DNA from: Ruminococcus sp. FMBCY1
Lineage (GTDB): Bacteria > Bacillota > Clostridia > Oscillospirales > Acutalibacteraceae
Assembly (NCBI RefSeq): GCF_023921805.1
Contig: NZ_CP074197.1
Span: 682,001 to 746,000 of the forward strand
DNA: 64,000 nucleotides
Reading direction: 5' to 3'
Below the pieces are notes generated by a model that worked only from the letters and a program-made list of their open reading frames with translations, was not told the origin of the DNA and ran no database searches. A program made the position numbers and the translations under genes. Within the stretch, counting starts at the first letter, position 1. Every line of letters starts with the position of its first letter. Positions 40,836-49,751 of the stretch are shown one piece after another.

Positions 40836-43166
40836 TTATTTATATTTGTTTTTATTTTTCTCAATCAGCTTTTCGGCATAATTATAAAGAAGATTGAATG
40901 ATACAATTGTAAATGCCGACAGCAAACCGAACAAAATAAGTCCGTCAACCGAAAGCCATACAAGCGAGAAGAATCCGGCAAAGAATACACAACCGAGCAC
41001 AATGCCGACCGCCGACACAGTAAGCATAGCAATTCTCAATGCATTAAACGGATATGAAAGTCTTAAGATGAGCATATAAGCACACAATGCCGTCATATAT
41101 ACACATATTGTAGAATACTCGTCAGGTGCAAGCGTTGTAAACTTCGTAATAACAGCCATACCTATTATATTGAGAACGGTACAGAATGCGGCAGGCACCG
41201 CTCTTGCAATTATATTGTAGGTAAAATTACCTTTAATTCGGTTTTTATTAGGCTGCAAAGCAAGCACAAAGGACGGCAAACCTACCGTAAGAGCACCGAC
41301 AAGTGAAAAATGAATAGGCTCAAACGGATACGGCATATGAAAGAATATGAAGAATACCGAAAGTATGATTGTATAAATTGTTTTTACAATATACAAAGCC
41401 GAACTGCGTTCAAGGTTATTGATTGTTCGTCTGCCCTCTGCCACAACACCCGGCATTGATGCAAAATCATTATTAACGAGCACAAGCTGTGACACATTTC
41501 TTGCGGCGTCGCTTCCTGCCGCCATTGCGATTGAACAGTCTGCCTCTTTTAATGCAAGCACATCGTTTACACCGTCGCCCGTCATAGCAACAGAATGACC
41601 GTTTTTCTTAAGCGCAATTACAAGCTGTTTTTTCTGTTGAGGAGTAACTCTGCCGAACACACTGCAATTTTCCGCCGCTTTTTCAAGTTCTTCCTGTGTT
41701 TTTACAGTAGTCATATCAATTGCGTTTTCCGCACCTGTTATGCCCGTATCTTTTGCGATATTCTGAACGGTTTTTACACTGTCGCCCGAAATAACCTTAA
41801 GTGCCACTCCCTGTTCTTTAAAATAATTTATGGTATCGTTTACATTTTCACGGAGTTTATCTTTAATAAGAACAACGGCAAGCGGAGTAATATCGTCGGG
41901 CAAACCGTTACAGAGCGACTTTTCGGAAGAGGCAAGAACAATAATTCTTACCGTATCGTTAATGCTTTCAATGGTATCAAATACCTCTTTATACTTATTC
42001 TTATCCTTAAATATAAATTCAGCAGCACCCATTACATAGGATTTACCGTTATCAAAATCGCCGCCCGACCACTTGGTTTCGGACGAGAACGGATAGAATT
42101 TTTTACAGCCGATATGCTTTTGTCCTTTTGCGTACTTTTCAATTGCAAGCAAAGTTGCGTTTTTGTCATCGGAATATTTTGCGATTGAGGCAAGCGCCGT
42201 GCCGATTTCTTCCTTATTACACATAGTGATAACATCAGTAACATTCATCTCATCGGTAGTGAGAGTGCCCGTTTTGTCAAGGCAGAGTACATCAACCCTT
42301 GCGAGAGTTTCTATGCAATACATCTCCTGCACAAGCACCTTTTTCCGTGTCAATCGTATAATAGAAACAGCGAGCACGGAACTTGTAAGCAAAATCATAC
42401 CCTTAGGAATCATACCGAGCAAAGCCGCAACCGTACTTACAACAGTAGCCTGCAAATCGCCGTCATTGATACCAAACTGTCTTATAAAGAAAGCGATGCC
42501 TACGGGAAAAAGAATAAAAGTACATATTTTTATAATAAAATTAAAGGAACGCAAAATTTCCGAATTAACTTTCTTTATGTACTTTGCCTCATCGTTAATT
42601 TTTGCCGCATAGCTTTCTGCGCCGACTTTGTTTGCCTTTGCGTAACATTTGCCAAGACTGATAAAACTGCCCGAAAGCAGTTCGTCACCGACCTTTTTTT
42701 CTATAAGATCCGATTCGCCTGTAAGCAGGCTTTCATTTACCTTGCATTCGCCCTCACACACAATACAGTCGGCGGGAATCTGGGAGCCTCTGGAAAGAAC
42801 AACCAAATCGTCCTGTACAATTTCATCTCTGCTTATTTCGCACTCTCTGCCGTCACGCACGACAGTAACTTTCTTTTCGGAAAGGATAGTCAGTTTATCT
42901 ACACTTTTCTTTGAACGAATTTCCTGCACTATACCGATTGTTGTGTTGGCAATCATAATGCCGATAAAAAGCATATTCTTGTAAGAGCCGACAAACGCAA
43001 GCGCCGCAAGCAACACAACATTGATTGCGTTAAACAAAGTACAAATGTTATCTCTGAATATTCTTCCGATTGATTTTGTTTTTAAATTTGAGGTAATATT
43101 TATCTTACCTTCCGCTACTCTGCGACTTACCTCTTGCGAAGTAAGTCCTTTTAAATTAGTATCCAT
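40836..43166 (-). CDS. P-type cation-transporting ATPase (CtpE-like)
   Basis: The 776-residue pump has the P-ATPase motifs: actuator LLTGESDLIEKK, phosphorylation site DKTGTLTTDEM, and hinge MTGDGVNDVLALKEADCSIA. It has about ten membrane helices and no N-terminal metal-binding domain. The C-terminal segment HFSLVGALTVGLPSFVLALQ is typical of the CtpE-like group, for which calcium transport has been proposed; the substrate here is not established. The ATG at 43166 follows AAAGGAATT. Confidence 0.9.
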   Translation of the reverse strand: MDTNLKGLTSQEVSRRVAEGKINITSNLKTKSIGRIFRDNICTLFNAINVVLLAALAFVGSYKNMLFIGIMIANTTIGIVQEIRSKKSVDKLTILSEKKVTVVRDGRECEISRDEIVQDDLVVLSRGSQIPADCIVCEGECKVNESLLTGESDLIEKKVGDELLSGSFISLGKCYAKANKVGAESYAAKINDEAKYIKKVNSEILRSFNFIIKICTFILFPVGIAFFIRQFGINDGDLQATVVSTVAALLGMIPKGMILLTSSVLAVSIIRLTRKKVLVQEMYCIETLARVDVLCLDKTGTLTTDEMNVTDVITMCNKEEIGTALASIAKYSDDKNATLLAIEKYAKGQKHIGCKKFYPFSSETKWSGGDFDNGKSYVMGAAEFIFKDKNKYKEVFDTIESINDTVRIIVLASSEKSLCNGLPDDITPLAVVLIKDKLRENVNDTINYFKEQGVALKVISGDSVKTVQNIAKDTGITGAENAIDMTTVKTQEELEKAAENCSVFGRVTPQQKKQLVIALKKNGHSVAMTGDGVNDVLALKEADCSIAMAAGSDAARNVSQLVLVNNDFASMPGVVAEGRRTINNLERSSALYIVKTIYTIILSVFFIFFHMPYPFEPIHFSLVGALTVGLPSFVLALQPNKNRIKGNFTYNIIARAVPAAFCTVLNIIGMAVITKFTTLAPDEYSTICVYMTALCAYMLILRLSYPFNALRIAMLTVSAVGIVLGCVFFAGFFSLVWLSVDGLILFGLLSAFTIVSFNLLYNYAEKLIEKNKNKYK

Positions 43167-43340
43167 TCTAATTCCTTTCAATGTAAAATTTTTTAATTTA
43201 TAAAAATAATAACATTTTTGAGTTACAAGCTGCTTTAATTACTTTTTATCTTCCAAAAAAATTTTTAATAATAAAAAATCCTGTTTTCTTATATTATAAA
43301 TGCAAAAACTAAGAATGGCAACGGAAAGTAGGTGATTTTT

Positions 43341-44360
43341 TTGATTTTTTTTAAATTTTTTAATAAATTTTTATCAGTTGCCCTTACAGCTATTATTTCA
43401 CTTTCTGCCACTGCTATTCCCTGCAACAGCGGAGAACTGCCGGAATATGTTTATCTCGGCGGTGAACCGTTCGGACTTAAAATGTATTCGGACGGTGTTA
43501 TGATAGTTGAACTTGAAAGTTATTTTGACGGCAGTAAATATGTTTGTCCCGCAAAAAAAGGCGGACTTAAAGAAAGCGATATTATAAAGGAAATTAACGG
43601 TACTAAAATTACAAGCAATGAAACACTGCGTGAAGCTACGCTTAATTCAGACGGAAATACCCTTGAAGTAACCTTTGAGCGTGACAACAAAACGCTTACA
43701 AAAGAGATAGCTCCTATAAAAAACACGGCCGACAATTATCTCATAGGCGCTTGGGTGCGTGACAGCAGTGCAGGCATAGGCACTGTAACCTATTATGACA
43801 AAAGCGAAAATTACTTTGCGGGTCTTGGTCACGGCATTTGCGACTGCGACACTTACACGCTTATGCCGCTTGCCTCGGGTGAAGCGGTTATAGCGGAAAT
43901 AAGCAGTGTGACAAAAAGCACAAACGGCTCCCCCGGCAGTCTTAACGGATATTTCTCCGACAAAGTTATAGGAAAAATTACCGATAACTGCGACATCGGA
44001 ATATACGGCACATTTGATACTTCGCTTACAGAAAATAAAGAAAAACTTGAAGTTGCAAAAGAATCCGAACTAAAAACGGGTAAAGCGACTGTTTATACCA
44101 CTCTTGAGGGCAATACGCCGAAAGCATACAGCATTGAAATTACAAGCATAAGCAGAAACACAAACTCTGCCGAAAGTTTTACGCTTAAAGTAACCGATGA
44201 AGAATTACTTGATAAAGCGGGCGGTATTGTTCAGGGTATGAGCGGCAGTCCTATTGTTATGGACGGTAAACTTGTAGGCGCTGTTACCCATGTTTTTGTA
44301 AACTCCACTAACGAGGGTTACGGAATATATGTTGGTAATATGATGCAAAATTACAAATAA
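43341..44360 (+). CDS. spoIVB: SpoIVB-like sporulation signal peptidase (S55)
   Basis: SpoIVB is secreted from the forespore and triggers processing of pro-sigma-K. The 339-residue protein has an N-terminal hydrophobic anchor, a PDZ domain (residues 50-125, with PAKKGGLKESDIIKEINGTK), and the S55 peptidase domain with the catalytic His in YFAGLGHGICD and Ser in GIVQGMSGSPIVMDGKLVGA. I chose the TTG start nine bases inside the longest reading because GTAGGTGA precedes it. The next gene is spo0A, the arrangement conserved in Bacilli and Clostridia. Confidence 0.9.
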   Translation: MIFFKFFNKFLSVALTAIISLSATAIPCNSGELPEYVYLGGEPFGLKMYSDGVMIVELESYFDGSKYVCPAKKGGLKESDIIKEINGTKITSNETLREATLNSDGNTLEVTFERDNKTLTKEIAPIKNTADNYLIGAWVRDSSAGIGTVTYYDKSENYFAGLGHGICDCDTYTLMPLASGEAVIAEISSVTKSTNGSPGSLNGYFSDKVIGKITDNCDIGIYGTFDTSLTENKEKLEVAKESELKTGKATVYTTLEGNTPKAYSIEITSISRNTNSAESFTLKVTDEELLDKAGGIVQGMSGSPIVMDGKLVGAVTHVFVNSTNEGYGIYVGNMMQNYK

Positions 44361-44509
44361 TTTAGCTAAATCCGTTGATTTTTGGCAGTTAATTATTTTA
44401 ACCAAAAAAATTTTATTATTTATTGAATTTTTTTGCTTGGAAAGTATTGCCAAAATTACCAATTTATGGTAATATAATCTCATAGAAAAATTACTGGGGG
44501 AAATAATCA

Positions 44510-45280
44510 ATGGAAAAAGCAATCAAACTCATCATCACAGAAGAAGCATCCGAATTTTCGCAGGAAAGCAATGCAACAATGGAAAATTACAACATTACGC
44601 CTGCTTTCTGCTCAAAAGACGGAGAAGAACTGTTGAACCGCATTAAGGCAGAACAGCCGGATGTAGTCCTTATGGATTCATTTATGACCAGACTCGACGC
44701 AATAGGCGTAATGCGCAGTGTAAGACGAGATAAACTTAAAGCTCCGCTTTTCATAGTATTCTCATCATTCCACAACGCAATTCTCGAACAGCAGGTTATG
44801 AATTCGGGAGCATCTTATTTTGTACTCAAGCCGTATGACATTTCAGAACTTTGTCAGAATATTGTAAATATGACAAAGCGCAGTAAAGAAAGTTTCATCG
44901 GAAATCCCGTAACTTTTGACGCATTCGGCATTGAGCTTAAAGTAACTGAAATTTTGCACGAAATCGGCGTTCCCGCTCACATCAAAGGCTATCACTATTT
45001 AAGGGATTCAATTATTATGTCGGTTGAACATCCCGAAATAATCAATGCGGTTACAAAACAATTATATCCGTCTGTAGCAAAGAAATACGAAACCACATCA
45101 TCCAGAGTTGAAAGAGCAATTCGCCATGCAATTGAAGTTGCTTGGGACAGAGGAGATGTTGATGTGCTTAATTCCTACTTTGGCTACACTATCCACAACG
45201 ACAGAGGCAAGCCAACCAACAGCGAATTTATTGCTATGATTTCTGATAAGTTAAGATTACAGATTAAAAACGCAAGCTGA
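44510..45280 (+). CDS. spo0A: Sporulation master regulator Spo0A
   Basis: Spo0A is the response regulator that commits cells to sporulation. The receiver domain (residues 1-120) has the phospho-acceptor Asp in VVLMDSFM, the conserved Ser in IVFSSFH, and Lys in FVLKPYD. The DNA-binding domain has the Spo0A signature [20 protein letters not shown]. Unusually, the acidic pocket usually formed by paired Asp near residue 10 is Glu-Glu ([10 protein letters not shown]). It lies 150 bases after spoIVB with its own promoter-like sequence upstream. Confidence 0.93.
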   Translation: MEKAIKLIITEEASEFSQESNATMENYNITPAFCSKDGEELLNRIKAEQPDVVLMDSFMTRLDAIGVMRSVRRDKLKAPLFIVFSSFHNAILEQQVMNSGASYFVLKPYDISELCQNIVNMTKRSKESFIGNPVTFDAFGIELKVTEILHEIGVPAHIKGYHYLRDSIIMSVEHPEIINAVTKQLYPSVAKKYETTSSRVERAIRHAIEVAWDRGDVDVLNSYFGYTIHNDRGKPTNSEFIAMISDKLRLQIKNAS

Positions 45281-45290
45281 TAAATTTTAC

Positions 45291-45320
45291 TCAAGGGCTG
45301 TCCGAATGGGCAGTCCTTGA
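45291..45320 (+). terminator. Hairpin after spo0A
   Basis: A 13-base stem with two G-T pairs (TCAAGGGCTGTCC and GGGCAGTCCTTGA, GAAT loop) lies 10 bases after the stop codon. The following bases are AT-rich but not a clean T run. Confidence 0.6.
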
Positions 45321-45396
45321 AAATATTATACCGTTTTATTCCGTGAATATTCTTTTTTAAATTTAATCGAAATCCGCACTCCCCCGCCTACATAAA

Positions 45397-45424
45397 AAAG
45401 CCTCTACAAATATGTAAAGGCTTT
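45397..45424 (-). terminator. Terminator of the ferredoxin-type gene
   Basis: AAAGCCT and AGGCTTT close a hairpin whose upper part also pairs (TACA with TGTA). On the minus strand it continues into a T run. It lies 17 bases beyond the stop codon. Confidence 0.75.
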
Positions 45425-45440
45425 AGTTGAAATTTATTAT

Positions 45441-46139
45441 TTAATCTAAAATTTTACCGTCAGTGGAAATTGTAACAACCTGCCACGGTATAAACTTTCC
45501 GCTGTTTTGCAACGCTCTTTTTACGGCGTACTCAAGACCTCCGCAGCACGGTACTTCCATACGAACTACGGTTACGCTCCAAATATTGTTATTTGCAATT
45601 ATACTTTCTAGTTTTTCGCTGTAATCGATATCGTCAAGTTTAGGGCAGCCTATGAGTGTAATTTTCCCACGCATAAAATCATTGTGCATCTGCGCATAAG
45701 CATATGCTGTGCAATCGGCGGCAATAAGCAGCTTTGCACCGTCAAAGTACGGAGCGTTTACAGGCACAAGTTTTATCTGACACGGCCACTGACCAAGGTG
45801 TGACGGCATTTTTACATCTTCCGCAAAAGCAGTATTTTTAGAGCTTTCTCTGTTAAATGTCTGTAGTCTGTGTCCGGGGCAGCCACCGAATGTTTCTGAC
45901 TTTTTCTTCATATTGGCTTTTACCGCCTCTTCATCATATGCGAGAGCCTCACGCTCAACAAAAGAAATCGCACCCGTAGGGCAGGTTGGCAGACAGTCAC
46001 CGAGTCCGTCGCAATAATCATCACGCAAAAGTTTAGCCTTACCGTTTACCATTGTAATCGCACCCTCGTGACAGGCATTTGCACAAGCACCGCAACCGTT
46101 ACACTTTTCTTCATCTATATTTATAATTCTTCTTATCAT
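45441..46139 (-). CDS. Ferredoxin-type 4Fe-4S dicluster protein
   Basis: The 232-residue protein starts with two 4Fe-4S motifs: CNGCGACANACHEGAI and the second cluster CDGLGDCLPTCPTGAI. The C-terminal 130 residues include GGCPGHR, GQWPCQIKLVPVNAPYFDGA, AADCTAYAYA and VPCCGGLEYAVKRAL, a conserved cysteine-rich domain also seen in iron-sulfur redox proteins of anaerobes. The specific reaction is unknown. It is transcribed divergently from a Crp/Fnr regulator 88 bases away, which suggests that the regulator controls it. Confidence 0.85.
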   Translation of the reverse strand: MIRRIINIDEEKCNGCGACANACHEGAITMVNGKAKLLRDDYCDGLGDCLPTCPTGAISFVEREALAYDEEAVKANMKKKSETFGGCPGHRLQTFNRESSKNTAFAEDVKMPSHLGQWPCQIKLVPVNAPYFDGAKLLIAADCTAYAYAQMHNDFMRGKITLIGCPKLDDIDYSEKLESIIANNNIWSVTVVRMEVPCCGGLEYAVKRALQNSGKFIPWQVVTISTDGKILD

Positions 46140-46227
46140 CTTAAATACCTCCGTATTGATTTTGCAAATAAATTATAATATAATCAGAAAAGAAATTATG
46201 TTGTTATAGCAACGAAATGAGGCTTTT

Positions 46228-46887
46228 ATGAAATTTTGTGATATACTTTTATTTAAAAATATGTCCGAACAGGAAATTACTCAAATGAACAAGAGTAAAT
46301 TTATGAAAAAACGCATTTATGCCAAAAACACACATATTTATCATATGGGAGATGTTATAGACAGCGTAGGAATTGTGTTCTCTGGAAATGTCATTATAGA
46401 GAACATTGATATATGGGGCAATAAAAGTATAATCAGTTATGCAAACGAAGGAGAAATTTTTGCGGAAACCTATGCCCTTTCGCAAACTCCGATGATGGTC
46501 GATGTTGTATGCGCCGAATGTTGCGAAATTTTATTTATAAATTTAAAAAACGCTCTTAAACCGGAAAACAGCAATCAGCCGTGGTACCCGAAATTTATGA
46601 ACAGTCTGCTTATGCTTTCGGCTCAAAAAAATCTTGCTCTTTCACGAAGAATTTTTTGCACTTCATCAAAAGCAGTGCGTACAAGAGTTCTTGCCTATCT
46701 GTCGGAAGAATCGGTAAAAGCCGATTCTACAGACTTTGAAATACCGTTTGACCGTCAGCAGATGGCAGATTACTTAAATCTCGACCGCAGTGCTCTTTCT
46801 AAAGAACTTAGCAAAATGAAATCAGACGGTATTTTAGACTACAGAAAAAATCATTTTGTTTTGCTTGATACAGAAACTGATTTGTAA
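46228..46887 (+). CDS. Crp/Fnr-family transcription regulator
   Basis: The 219-residue protein has an N-terminal cyclic-nucleotide-binding-like beta domain (IYHMGDVIDSVGIVFSGNVI, then SYANEGEIFAETYAL) and a C-terminal winged helix (VRTRVLAYLSEESVK, then FDRQQMADYLNLDRSALSKE). Two adjacent Cys (CAECCE) lie in the effector domain, but an Fnr-type N-terminal cluster is absent. Divergent placement next to the ferredoxin-type gene suggests local regulation in response to redox or a metabolite. Confidence 0.88.
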   Translation: MKFCDILLFKNMSEQEITQMNKSKFMKKRIYAKNTHIYHMGDVIDSVGIVFSGNVIIENIDIWGNKSIISYANEGEIFAETYALSQTPMMVDVVCAECCEILFINLKNALKPENSNQPWYPKFMNSLLMLSAQKNLALSRRIFCTSSKAVRTRVLAYLSEESVKADSTDFEIPFDRQQMADYLNLDRSALSKELSKMKSDGILDYRKNHFVLLDTETDL

Positions 46888-47014
46888 GAGATTATTTGGG
46901 ATTTATAGTATTGGGAAATTTTTTAATTGCATAACGAAACACTACGCTATCCCCTAATTATCATACTATCATAAAAATTCATTACAACTTATCGCACAAT
47001 TAAATATAAAAGCA

Positions 47015-47044
47015 AAAAGGTGACTGAATTTTCAGACACCTTTT
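47015..47044 (-). terminator. Terminator of the lactate dehydrogenase gene
   Basis: AAAAGGTG and CACCTTTT close a stem with an inner CTGAA/TTCAG pair. On the minus strand it ends in TTTTTGC, nine bases after the stop codon. Confidence 0.85.
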
Positions 47045-47053
47045 ACTCGTCTT

Positions 47054-48004
47054 TTAAATTTCGCAATCATCAAGAATACTGCGCAAAGTATCGGCAGATT
47101 TCTTAAGATTGATTTCTTCGTCCTCGCTAAGAGAAATCGGAACTTTAGTTTCAATACCGTTTGCACCCACAATCGACGGCATACTAAGCACTACATCGTC
47201 AATACCAAACTCGCCGTGCATCAGTGAAGAAATAGGAAGTATGGATTTTTCGTCACGGATAATTGCCTCGCAAATTCTCTTTACCGCCATAGCAACACCG
47301 TAATATGTAGCACGCTTTTTCGCAATTATTTCATAGGCACTGTTTTTAACCTTTTCTGCGATATTTTCCTGCGATTTATCGTGATTATAGTGACCTCTCA
47401 TCTCGCAGAAATCATCAAGCGGAATACCCGAAACATTCGCACTGCTCCATACGGCAATTTCGCTGTCACCGTGCTCACCTATAATATATGCGTGCACACT
47501 CTGACTGTCAACCGACAAATGCTCACCGAGCTGACATTTGAGTCTTGCGGTATCAAGCACTGTACCCGAACCGATAACCCTGTTCTCCTCAAAACCCGAA
47601 AGTTTAAGAGCCGTATATGTAAGAATATCAACAGGGTTTGCAACCACAAGCAATATGCCGCGGCAGTTTCTTTTTGCAATTTCAGGAATAATACTCTTAA
47701 AAATTCCGACATTCTTATGTACAAGGTCAAGTCTTGTTTCACCCGGCTTTTGTCCCGCACCGGCAGTAATTACAATAATTGAAGCGTCAACTATATCGTC
47801 ATAGCTACCTGCATAGATTTTCATATTTCCGACAAAAGGAATACCGTGGCTTATATCCATAGCCTCGCCCTCTGCCTTATCTTTGTCTGCGTCAATCAAC
47901 ACGATTTCCGAAAACATTTTGCTCTGCATTAACGCAAAAGCCGATGCCGAACCTACAAATCCGCAACCTATTATTGCGATTTTTCTTAAATTAACTTTAT
48001 CCAT
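47054..48004 (-). CDS. ldh: L-lactate dehydrogenase
   Basis: This enzyme reduces pyruvate to lactate with NADH. The 316-residue protein has the Rossmann motif IAIIGCGFVGSASAFAL, the mobile-loop segment GQKPGETRLDLVHKN with the catalytic Arg, VANPVDILTYTAL, and the catalytic His in IIGEHGDSEIAVW. The Gln in AGAGQKPGETR marks lactate rather than malate specificity. It is a monocistronic gene with a terminator just downstream. Confidence 0.93.
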   Translation of the reverse strand: MDKVNLRKIAIIGCGFVGSASAFALMQSKMFSEIVLIDADKDKAEGEAMDISHGIPFVGNMKIYAGSYDDIVDASIIVITAGAGQKPGETRLDLVHKNVGIFKSIIPEIAKRNCRGILLVVANPVDILTYTALKLSGFEENRVIGSGTVLDTARLKCQLGEHLSVDSQSVHAYIIGEHGDSEIAVWSSANVSGIPLDDFCEMRGHYNHDKSQENIAEKVKNSAYEIIAKKRATYYGVAMAVKRICEAIIRDEKSILPISSLMHGEFGIDDVVLSMPSIVGANGIETKVPISLSEDEEINLKKSADTLRSILDDCEI

Positions 48005-48152
48005 TGTTTAACCCCCTAAAATAAAGTTTCTATTACGCTAAATCAGATAATTTAGTAATCACTACTTATTTTACTTTATTATATCACATATTTTGGAAAA
48101 ATCAAGTAAAATAATAATAATTCTTATTTTATATACTTTATTTTTAAATTGC

Positions 48153-48182
48153 TTGACAATGTATATTAATATTTTATATAAT
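48153..48182 (+). promoter_or_regulatory. Promoter of the sodium symporter gene
   Basis: TTGACA at 48153-48158 and TATAAT at 48177-48182 with an 18-base spacer, 33 bases before the start codon. Confidence 0.75.
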
Positions 48183-48214
48183 TATAATGTATTTTGCCTT
48201 TTAGGAGATTATTT

Positions 48215-49576
48215 ATGGAAAGAGAAAATTTTAAATCCAAACTCGGATTTATACTTGTCAGCGCAGGCTGTGCAATCGGTATCGGCAATGTATGGCGATT
48301 TCCTTTTGTTACAGGTCAGAACGGCGGCGGAATATTTGTACTCCTTTACCTGCTGTTCCTCGTAATTATGGGCATACCCGTGCTGACTATGGAACTTGCA
48401 ATCGGCAGAGCAAGTAAAAAAAGTGCCGTACTCGCATACAAAAAACTTGAAAAGCCAAAAAGCAAGTGGCACATTCACGGTTGGTTCTGCATACTCGGCT
48501 GCTATCTGCTTATGATGTACTACACACCTGTATCGGGTTGGATGCTAAGCTACTTTTTCAAATTTGCAACGGGTACATTTGAAAGCGGAATGACAGCGGA
48601 ACAGGTCGGCAATGTATTTTCAAATCTGATGTCTAATCCTGTTGAGATGATAATATGGATGGCTGTTATGGCTATTGCAGGATTTTTTGTGTGCAGCAAA
48701 GGCATACAAAACGGAATTGAAAAAGTCAGCAAGGTTATGATGATTTTATTGCTTGCGCTGATTATTATTCTTGCGATAAACAGTCTTACTTTATCGGGTG
48801 CTGCCGAGGGCATAAAGTTTTACCTTGTGCCTGATTTAGAAAAAGTGCAGTCAATCGGAATCGGACATATAATTACATCAGCAATGAGTCAGGCATTCTT
48901 TACACTAAGCCTTGGCATTGCTTCTATGGAAATTTTAGGCAGTTATATGACAAGAGAAAAGACTTTGCCGAGCGAATCAATTAAAATTTGCATACTTGAT
49001 ACTTTTGTCGCTATCACCGCAGGACTTATCATCTTCCCTGCCTGTTTTTCATACGGAGTTGAACCGAATCAAGGTCCTGCTCTTATATTTGTTACACTGC
49101 CGAATGTATTTGTAAATATGGCAGGCGGCAGAATCTGGGGCACGCTGTTCTTTATGTTTATGACCTTTGCGTGTTTCTCAACCGTAATTGCGGTGTTTGA
49201 AAATCTGATTTCATTCTGTATTGATATGTTCAATATGAGCCGCACAAAATCCGTAATTATAAATGCGATAATTATGCTTATAGGCTGTCTGCCTTGTATT
49301 TTCGGATTTAATCTTTTAAGCGGATTCAATATTTTAGGCAAAGGCGTACTTGATATTGAGGACTTTGCGGTAAGCAATATTCTTCTTCCTGTAGGCGCAT
49401 TCTTGTATTCGCTCTTCTGTTCAACAAAATTCGGTTGGGGATTTGACGGCTATTTGAATGAGTGTAATCAGGGCGAGGGTATCAAATTTCCAAGATTTTT
49501 TAAACCGTATATAAAATATGTATTACCTGTTCTTGTATTGATTGTATTTATTTCGGGATTCATTCCGCAGGGATAA
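48215..49576 (+). CDS. Neurotransmitter:sodium symporter family transporter
   Basis: The 453-residue protein belongs to the LeuT-like family of sodium-coupled amino acid or amine importers. The signature KLGFILVSAGCAIGIGNVWR followed by FPFVTGQNGGGIFVL forms the unwound helix 1 and its sodium site. About eleven hydrophobic helices follow, including SAMSQAFFTLSLGIASMEIL (helix 6-7 region). The ATG at 48215 lies behind TTAGGAG. The substrate is not predictable by eye; tryptophan or tyrosine transport is known for clostridial relatives. Confidence 0.92.
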   Translation: MERENFKSKLGFILVSAGCAIGIGNVWRFPFVTGQNGGGIFVLLYLLFLVIMGIPVLTMELAIGRASKKSAVLAYKKLEKPKSKWHIHGWFCILGCYLLMMYYTPVSGWMLSYFFKFATGTFESGMTAEQVGNVFSNLMSNPVEMIIWMAVMAIAGFFVCSKGIQNGIEKVSKVMMILLLALIIILAINSLTLSGAAEGIKFYLVPDLEKVQSIGIGHIITSAMSQAFFTLSLGIASMEILGSYMTREKTLPSESIKICILDTFVAITAGLIIFPACFSYGVEPNQGPALIFVTLPNVFVNMAGGRIWGTLFFMFMTFACFSTVIAVFENLISFCIDMFNMSRTKSVIINAIIMLIGCLPCIFGFNLLSGFNILGKGVLDIEDFAVSNILLPVGAFLYSLFCSTKFGWGFDGYLNECNQGEGIKFPRFFKPYIKYVLPVLVLIVFISGFIPQG

Positions 49577-49581
49577 ATTTA

Positions 49582-49625
49582 AAGCTCATTGGTTTTGCAA
49601 ATAATCTAAAACCAATGAGCTTTTC
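49582..49625 (+). terminator. Terminator of the sodium symporter gene
   Basis: A perfect 15-base stem (AAGCTCATTGGTTTT and its complement, 49582-49596 and 49608-49622) followed by TTTCG. Confidence 0.9.
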
Positions 49626-49695
49626 GTTTTATTTTTTTAATTAAAAAATATTAATAATTTATGGTTTAGCGTATTTGAGGCTAAATAATTAAAAC

Positions 49696-49731
49696 AAACA
49701 CTCCGCCTTGGCAATCCAAAGCGGAGTGTTT
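49696..49731 (-). terminator. Terminator of pnp
   Basis: AAACACTCCGC and GCGGAGTGTTT form an 11-base stem. The minus strand continues TGTTTTAATT. It lies 20 bases after the pnp stop. Confidence 0.9.
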
Positions 49732-49751
49732 CACTGCTTTTTCAGCAGAAT

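Noticed and set aside
41595..42188. Plus-strand ORF of 197 codons
   Set aside because: It is antisense to the P-type ATPase, which carries all family motifs.
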